Positions 6,799 through 10,611 of a DNA stretch of 10,611 bases are shown piece after piece. Position numbers and translations under genes: made by a program. Source of the stretch: Spirochaetaceae bacterium. GTDB taxonomy: Bacteria; Spirochaetota; Spirochaetia; SZUA-6; Fen-1364. The stretch is taken from contig PMDT01000048.1 in NCBI GenBank assembly GCA_003154555.1, positions 3,930 to 14,540 on the forward strand, read 5' to 3'. The notes below the pieces were generated by a model that did not search any database, was not told the DNA's origin, and was given only the letters and a program-made list of their open reading frames with translations. Each line of letters opens with the position of its first letter. Position 1 is the first letter of the stretch.

Positions 6799-7756
6799 TC
6801 ATCCACGGCAAGGAATCAAGATCGACGTTTCCGCCTGAGAAGACAATCGCCACCCGCTTGCCTTTCGCCTCGAGGCTCCCGTCCAGGAGCACGGCGAGTG
6901 CAACGGCGGCGGACGGCTCGATGACTACTTTCATCCGTTCCCAGACCAGGCGCATGGCGGCGGCGATCGATTCTTCGCTTGCCGTCACGATCCTGTCCAC
7001 GCAGGCGCGCACGATCGGGAAGGTGTGCGGCCCGAGGGAGGTGCGCAGCCCATCGGCGATCGTATGCGGATTGCCCGACTTGTGAAGCGTCCCCGTCGTG
7101 AAGGAGCGCCAGGCGTCGTCTGCAGCCGCGGGCTCGGCGCCGATGACACGCGTGCTGGGAGACAGCGCCCGTGCCGCGAGCGCGGTGCCGCTGAGAAGCC
7201 CGCCACCGCCAACGGGCGTGATGATGATGTCCAGATCGGGCAGATCTTCGAAGATCTCGAGCGAGGCGGTTCCCTGGCCGGCAATGACACGAAGGTCATC
7301 CGACGGGTGGACAAACTCCGCGCCGGTTTCGCTCACGACTTCCTGCAAGGTCTTCTCCCTGTCCTCGGGTGCCGCTCCGGCGAATACGATGCGCGCGCCA
7401 TATCCGCGCACCGCATCCACTTTCACCCGGGGAGCATCGCGCGGCATCACGATGCACGCGGCGATGCCGCGGATTCGCGCGGCAAGGGCCAGCGCCTGCG
7501 CGTGGTTGCCCGATGAATGCGTGGCGACTCCTCGCGCCGCCGTGGCGTCGTCAAGGGAATATACCGCGTTGCATGCGCCGCGGAACTTGAAGGCACCCAC
7601 GCGCTGGAAGTTTTCGCACTTGAAGAACACGCGGGCACCCGTCAACGCATCCATCGTGGAGCTCGTGAGGATCGGGGTTCGGTGGGCATACGGGCGGATG
7701 CGTTCGGCGGCGGCGCGGATGTCGTCGATACCGACGCGCGGAAGCGGGTCGTTCAT
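6785..7756 (-). CDS. PLP-dependent serine/threonine dehydratase or serine racemase (fold type II, no ACT domain)
   Basis: Cytosolic PLP enzyme that deaminates L-threonine or L-serine to the 2-oxo acid and ammonia, or racemises serine. With the ATG at 7756 it has 323 residues. Lys57 in VGAFKFRGA is the Schiff-base lysine; SSGNHAQA (81-88) binds the substrate carboxylate, with Ser82 at the position of the second catalytic serine of serine racemase; GGGG (183-186) is the phosphate loop; SGGN (307-310) contacts the pyridine ring. Glu208, Ala212 and Asp214 reproduce the E-x3-A-x-D divalent-metal site known from eukaryotic serine racemase. It ends without a regulatory ACT domain, unlike biosynthetic IlvA and like TdcB. 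An upstream TTG (7792) would add 12 residues; I prefer the ATG because family members usually begin shortly before the DIRAAAERI helix. No good ribosome binding site is seen at either. It lies 39 bases after the MFS gene, probably in one operon. Confidence 0.85.
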   Translation of the reverse strand: MNDPLPRVGIDDIRAAAERIRPYAHRTPILTSSTMDALTGARVFFKCENFQRVGAFKFRGACNAVYSLDDATAARGVATHSSGNHAQALALAARIRGIAACIVMPRDAPRVKVDAVRGYGARIVFAGAAPEDREKTLQEVVSETGAEFVHPSDDLRVIAGQGTASLEIFEDLPDLDIIITPVGGGGLLSGTALAARALSPSTRVIGAEPAAADDAWRSFTTGTLHKSGNPHTIADGLRTSLGPHTFPIVRACVDRIVTASEESIAAAMRLVWERMKVVIEPSAAVALAVLLDGSLEAKGKRVAIVFSGGNVDLDSLPWMKPTS

Positions 7757-7795
7757 GTCGGTGAGGGTAGCGGGCGGCACCCTCGTGCGCAAGGC

Positions 7796-9115
7796 TCACA
7801 CCCCGCGCGGTCCGCGCGACGGTTCCCGCCTCGGCTCGGGCAGGCCGCGGAGCATGAAAAGCGCGATGACGGGTCCCGCCATCGCCGCGACAAAAAGGGC
7901 CACGTACGAGCCTGTTGCCTGGAGGATCCAGCCGCCGATCAGCGGCATGACCAGCGAGACGCCGGTCAGGGTGTTTGCAAACCCGATGTACAGCGGACGG
8001 TCGGACCCGGGCGCCCATTCGAGCACCCAGTTGAGAAAGCCTGCCATGTTCGCGTTTCCCTGCATGCCGACGACCACGAACACCAGGGCGTAGACGTACA
8101 GGACGGCGCCCGGTACGGCCCGTGCGATGAAGGGTGCCGCGATCGCGATCACGGGGGCAAGCAGGGCGACCCATCCCCAGAGCCGCATCACCGAGCGCGT
8201 GCCCCGTCTTTCACCCATGACGCCGAGCAGCAGCGCGGAGAAGACGCCGCCCACGAGCTGGACCGACGTGAAGAAACCGACACTCGCCGGCGGGAAGCCC
8301 AGGTTTTCGAGCCCGTGAATGACATAAAAGGGTGCCGCGATGCCCACGCCCCCGAGGGCGATCCACAACGCCACCGCCCTGCGGAACGGCGGATCGGCGC
8401 GCACCACGCGCCCGAGCTTGCGGAAGTAGGAGCCCCATGGCAGCGGCTCCTGCACGGCGGCAAGGGGAGTCTCGCGGATGAACAGGAACGAAAAGAGCGA
8501 GAACGCCCAGAACACCCCGCAGATGCCGAAAAGCAGCGCATAGTTGAAAGGCCACGGGATGCGCGTGGAGGAGAGGACGATGCCGACGATCACCCCGGCG
8601 CCGATGCCGACGACACCGGGAGCCGTCGTGCCAAGGCTGATAAGCCGTGCACGCGTCCGCGCCGGCAGGCAGCGACCCAGGATGTCCAGCCAGGCGACGC
8701 TTGCCACACCGTCGGCGAGATAGAAGGCGAGGTAGAGCGCGAAGAAAGCGACGAGCAGCACGACCGCGCTTCGCCGTGCAAGCAGGAGGATTGCCACGGG
8801 CAGGGCGAGCGCCACGATCCTGGCGAAGATCGCGGGTGCCACGACGAAAGGCTTGCGGCGGGTGAGGCCCGCGAGGCTGTTCGCTGCGAAGAGCTGCGGG
8901 ATGAGCCAGCCGCCCGTGAGCAGCGTCGAGGCGAGCCCGATGAGCGGCGCGGAGGTCGTGAGCGTGGCAACGAATGAAGGGATGACCGTGGTCTGGCCGG
9001 CGAAGCTCGCGCCAACGCCGAAGAAAAAGAGGTCTCCCGCGAATCCCCAGAACGTGCGCCGATTGTCCTTTGACAGCGGGAGCCTGTTCACGGCGTCAAT
9101 CTCTTCGTTTGTCAC
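7796..9115 (-). CDS. Major facilitator superfamily transporter
   Basis: A 439-residue inner-membrane secondary transporter with about 12 hydrophobic helices arranged 6+6, a central cytoplasmic loop near 214-245 and a short charged C-terminal tail (423-439). The loop after helix 2 (GLTRRKP, 83-89) is a degenerate MFS motif A; the matching loop after helix 8 (GVMGERRGTRSVMR, 298-311) is better preserved. The substrate cannot be read from sequence. Co-transcription with the downstream serine/threonine PLP enzyme suggests an amino acid or a related product, but this is only inference. The longest plausible start is GTG at 9115, which lacks a ribosome binding site. A second in-frame GTG at 9091 (residue 9) is preceded by GAAGAG nine bases upstream and also coincides with a predicted transcription start, so the protein may begin there. 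The 3' stop is three bases from the alternative TTG of the dehydratase. Confidence 0.85.
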   Translation of the reverse strand: MTNEEIDAVNRLPLSKDNRRTFWGFAGDLFFFGVGASFAGQTTVIPSFVATLTTSAPLIGLASTLLTGGWLIPQLFAANSLAGLTRRKPFVVAPAIFARIVALALPVAILLLARRSAVVLLVAFFALYLAFYLADGVASVAWLDILGRCLPARTRARLISLGTTAPGVVGIGAGVIVGIVLSSTRIPWPFNYALLFGICGVFWAFSLFSFLFIRETPLAAVQEPLPWGSYFRKLGRVVRADPPFRRAVALWIALGGVGIAAPFYVIHGLENLGFPPASVGFFTSVQLVGGVFSALLLGVMGERRGTRSVMRLWGWVALLAPVIAIAAPFIARAVPGAVLYVYALVFVVVGMQGNANMAGFLNWVLEWAPGSDRPLYIGFANTLTGVSLVMPLIGGWILQATGSYVALFVAAMAGPVIALFMLRGLPEPRREPSRGPRGV

Positions 9116-9126
9116 CGGGGTGTCAA
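9098..9126 (-). promoter_or_regulatory. Possible promoter for the MFS transporter gene
   Basis: A perfect TTGACA (minus strand, 9126-9121) is followed by 17 bases and GAGATT (9103-9098, only 3/6). Its predicted first transcribed base, about 9091, is the first base of the in-frame GTG at codon 9 of the annotated transporter. It overlaps the divergent kinase promoter, so the two could compete. Confidence 0.25.
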
Positions 9127-9137
9127 GGCGATATAAT
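9109..9137 (+). promoter_or_regulatory. Strong sigma70-like promoter for the histidine kinase operon
   Basis: TTGTCA (9109-9114, 5/6) is followed by 17 bases and a perfect TATAAT (9132-9137). The predicted first transcribed base is about 9144, twelve bases before the kinase GTG at 9156. The -35 overlaps the proposed GTG start of the divergent transporter gene. This is the best promoter match I found in the window. Confidence 0.65.
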
Positions 9138-9155
9138 CAGCGCATCAGAACACCC

Positions 9156-10448
9156 GTGCTCTCCCTCATCCTCTTTCTCCTGATCGCTGCCTCGATCGGC
9201 GCCGTGATGGTACTGCCCCTGCCGATCATCGCAGGAGTCCCGGTCCTGCTCGCCGGGTCCGCCTTCCTTCTCGGTCGCGAACCGGTTCGAGGAAAGGCGC
9301 GGGCTTCATCGCCGGACAACGCGGCGGCGCCTGACCGGGAGGAGGGTGTGCGCCAGGCCCTGGACAATGTGCCCGCCGGCGTGATCCTGCACAGGAGCGG
9401 GCGCATTCTGCTGGCCAACCGAAGGATGCGCCTCCTCCTGGGACGGGAGTCCGATTCCATGGAAGGGGCAGCATTGGACGAAATCGTCCCTCCTGAAGAG
9501 CTCGCCGCGCTGGGCGGTCTGGGCGCGGATCCCGAGCTCCCGCGCGAGCTTTCACTCCTGAAGAGCGACGGCGCCCTGGTGTCGGTCGAGGCCTCGGGCG
9601 GGCAGGTGCAGCTTGCAGACGGCGCCGCGGCGATGATCTGCGTGCTGGACGTGAGCGCGCGCCGGGAGGAATCCGCGCGACGCGGGGAGATGGCCGAGCA
9701 CACGCGCAGGCTGGAGGAGCAGCTCGAGCATTCCGCCCGCCTGGCCGAGCTGGGGGAAATGGCGGCATCCATCTCGCACGAGCTGAATCAGCCGTTGACC
9801 GGCATCAGGAACTACGCACGCAACGCCTACTACATGCTGGACCAGAAAGCCGGCGCCGAGGCGGACGTGAAGAACAACCTGCGGCTCATCTCCGAGCAGG
9901 TGGACCGCGCCGCGAAGATCATCAACCAGATGCGGGAGCTTTCGCGCCGGGCCGACAGCGTCTTCGTGCTGCTGGATCCCAACAGCGTCATCCGCGAGAC
10001 CGTGGAGTTCCTGCTTCCGCAGATGAAGCTCTCCGAGGTCACCATTTCTCTCGACCTTGACGCCGGGCTTCCCCCGGTCTGGGGCGACAGGACACGCCTG
10101 GCCCAGGTCTTTCTCAACCTGCTCTCCAATGCGCGCCAGGCCATGATCGACTCACCGTCGCGGCGCCTCACGATCAGGAGCCGACGCGATCCATCCGCAG
10201 CACTCCCGGTCGTCGTGGAAGTGAGCGACTCGGGCAAGGGGTTTACCGAGGAGCAGGGGCGGCGGCTCTTCCAGCCCTTCTACACGACGCGCAAGGGCGG
10301 CCACGGCCTGGGCCTTTCCATTTCCCGCAGCATCGTCCAGGATCACAAGGGCACGATCGAGGCGCGCGGCGCGCCGGGGGAGGGGGCGACATTCTGCATC
10401 CGCTTTCCCGCCGCGCCGCGCGAGGGTGCGGCAAGGAGTGACGCGTGA
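9156..10448 (+). CDS. Membrane PAS sensor histidine kinase, HPK4 type (DctB/FixL/NtrB-like)
   Basis: A 430-residue two-component sensor kinase. Two N-terminal transmembrane helices (about 2-19 and 23-39) are joined by almost no loop, so no extracytoplasmic sensor domain exists. A basic linker follows (41-62), then a PAS domain (about 63-168), a coiled segment (170-195) and the HisKA dimerisation domain with SISHELNQPLTGIRNYA (205-221) and phospho-acceptor His208. The ATPase shows the N box (NLLSNARQA, Asn325), G1 (DSGKGF, 358-363), F box (FQPFYTTR) and G2 (GHGLGLSIS). The ELNQPL form is typical of HPK4 kinases. The open frame reaches back to about 8853, but that part is antisense to the transporter gene. 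I place the start at GTG 9156 because it is the first in-frame start after the promoter and keeps helix 1 whole; ATG 9207 would remove it. No ribosome binding site is seen. The 3' end overlaps the response regulator by GTGA. Confidence 0.88.
   Translation: MLSLILFLLIAASIGAVMVLPLPIIAGVPVLLAGSAFLLGREPVRGKARASSPDNAAAPDREEGVRQALDNVPAGVILHRSGRILLANRRMRLLLGRESDSMEGAALDEIVPPEELAALGGLGADPELPRELSLLKSDGALVSVEASGGQVQLADGAAAMICVLDVSARREESARRGEMAEHTRRLEEQLEHSARLAELGEMAASISHELNQPLTGIRNYARNAYYMLDQKAGAEADVKNNLRLISEQVDRAAKIINQMRELSRRADSVFVLLDPNSVIRETVEFLLPQMKLSEVTISLDLDAGLPPVWGDRTRLAQVFLNLLSNARQAMIDSPSRRLTIRSRRDPSAALPVVVEVSDSGKGFTEEQGRRLFQPFYTTRKGGHGLGLSISRSIVQDHKGTIEARGAPGEGATFCIRFPAAPREGAARSDA
10433..10438 (+). 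promoter_or_regulatory. Ribosome binding site for the response regulator
   Basis: AAGGAG ends six bases before the GTG at 10445, inside the final codons of the kinase gene. It fixes the GTG start and the GTGA overlap. Confidence 0.7.
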
Positions 10449-10611
10449 GCGCGGAACACAGGGAGTCGGGCACGATCGTCGTCATCGATGATGACGAGGC
10501 TGCCCGGCATTCCATCGGGCAGATGCTGGGTCTGCGCGGTTGGGTCGTGGAAGTGTTCTCCTCCGCCGAGGCGGCACTTGCCTGGCCGGGGCTCAACGAC
10601 GCGATGTGCAT
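10445..10611 (+). CDS. Response regulator receiver domain (partial, N-terminal 55 residues)
   Basis: The first 55 residues of the response regulator paired with the upstream kinase; the gene runs past the window end. The start is GTG at 10445, overlapping the kinase stop. The sequence IVVIDDDEAARHSI (residues 11-24) contains the acidic Asp pair that binds magnesium, and GWVVEVFSSAEAALAW (33-48) is the usual second strand and helix of a receiver. The phospho-acceptor Asp and the output domain lie beyond the window. The receiver beginning resembles both the FixJ (LuxR-type DNA-binding output) and DctD/NtrC (sigma54 activator) groups, which are also the usual partners of HPK4 kinases. I cannot choose between them. 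Confidence 0.9.
   Translation, partial: MSAEHRESGTIVVIDDDEAARHSIGQMLGLRGWVVEVFSSAEAALAWPGLNDAMC

Noticed and set aside
7757..7792. TTG start adding 12 residues to the dehydratase
   Set aside because: It is possible, but the added residues precede the usual family start, TTG is a rare start, and no matching ribosome binding site is seen. It is kept only as an alternative.
7517..8977. Long plus-strand open frame (486 codons) across the dehydratase and transporter genes
   Set aside because: The product is an improbable Asp/Glu/Arg/His-rich low-complexity sequence, typical of the antisense frame of a GC-rich gene; both genes beneath it on the minus strand have clear family motifs.
8853..9155. 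N-terminal extension of the histidine kinase frame back to an ATG at 8853
   Set aside because: This part is antisense to the start of the transporter gene, lies upstream of the strong promoter at 9109-9137, and has no kinase-like content; the frame is simply open there.
1..10611. Defence island, prophage, integron or CRISPR content
   Set aside because: No integrase, transposase, phage structural gene, direct-repeat array or tRNA gene was seen. The AddAB pair is a common housekeeping repair system and its neighbours show no toxin, nuclease or effector features.

Overview
The window is gene-dense, GC-rich bacterial DNA. It carries eight protein-coding genes (two cut by the window edges) and no RNA gene, insertion sequence, CRISPR array or gene-free stretch longer than about 170 bases. 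A lipoprotein signal with a lipobox and a large secreted, strand-rich protein suggest a Gram-negative (double-membrane) cell. I cannot fix the phylum from sequence alone. A GC-rich spirochaete or other deep-branching Gram-negative would fit the compact helicase/nuclease pair and the Thr/Gly/Asn-rich exported protein, but that is a weak guess.

Left block (1-5644, all minus strand, read right to left): a signal-peptide-bearing 601-residue protein of unknown function (5644 to 3839), then an AddA-type helicase-nuclease (3790 to 725), then an AddB-type partner (728 to beyond position 1) that starts in a four-base GTGA overlap with the end of addA. The last two form the double-strand-break end-processing complex that loads RecA (AddAB/RexAB, functional analogue of RecBCD). 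The exported protein is probably only a neighbour, because a sigma70-like promoter lies in the 48-base gap before addA.

Middle block (5645-7756): a 168-base divergent intergenic region separates the exported protein from a plus-strand class 3 lipase lipoprotein (5813-6763). The lipase gene converges on a minus-strand PLP enzyme of the serine racemase/threonine dehydratase family (7756 to 6785). A bulged hairpin sits over the 21-base gap between the two stop codons.

Right block: the PLP enzyme lies directly downstream of, and is probably co-transcribed with, a 12-helix MFS transporter (9115 to 7796). Forty bases upstream and divergent from the transporter starts a two-component system: a membrane PAS histidine kinase of the HPK4 (DctB/FixL/NtrB) type (9156-10448) and its response regulator (10445 to past the window end), again joined by a GTGA overlap. 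The kinase has a strong promoter (TTGTCA, 17 bases, TATAAT) whose -35 overlaps the transporter's proposed start codon.

Overall these are recognisable housekeeping and accessory genes. I found no convincing undescribed multi-gene system. The points most worth a second look are promoter-proximal genes without ribosome binding sites placed only 0-12 bases from predicted transcription starts, a racemase-type metal site in the PLP enzyme, the odd C-terminal tail of the exported protein, and a kinase with no extracytoplasmic sensor.
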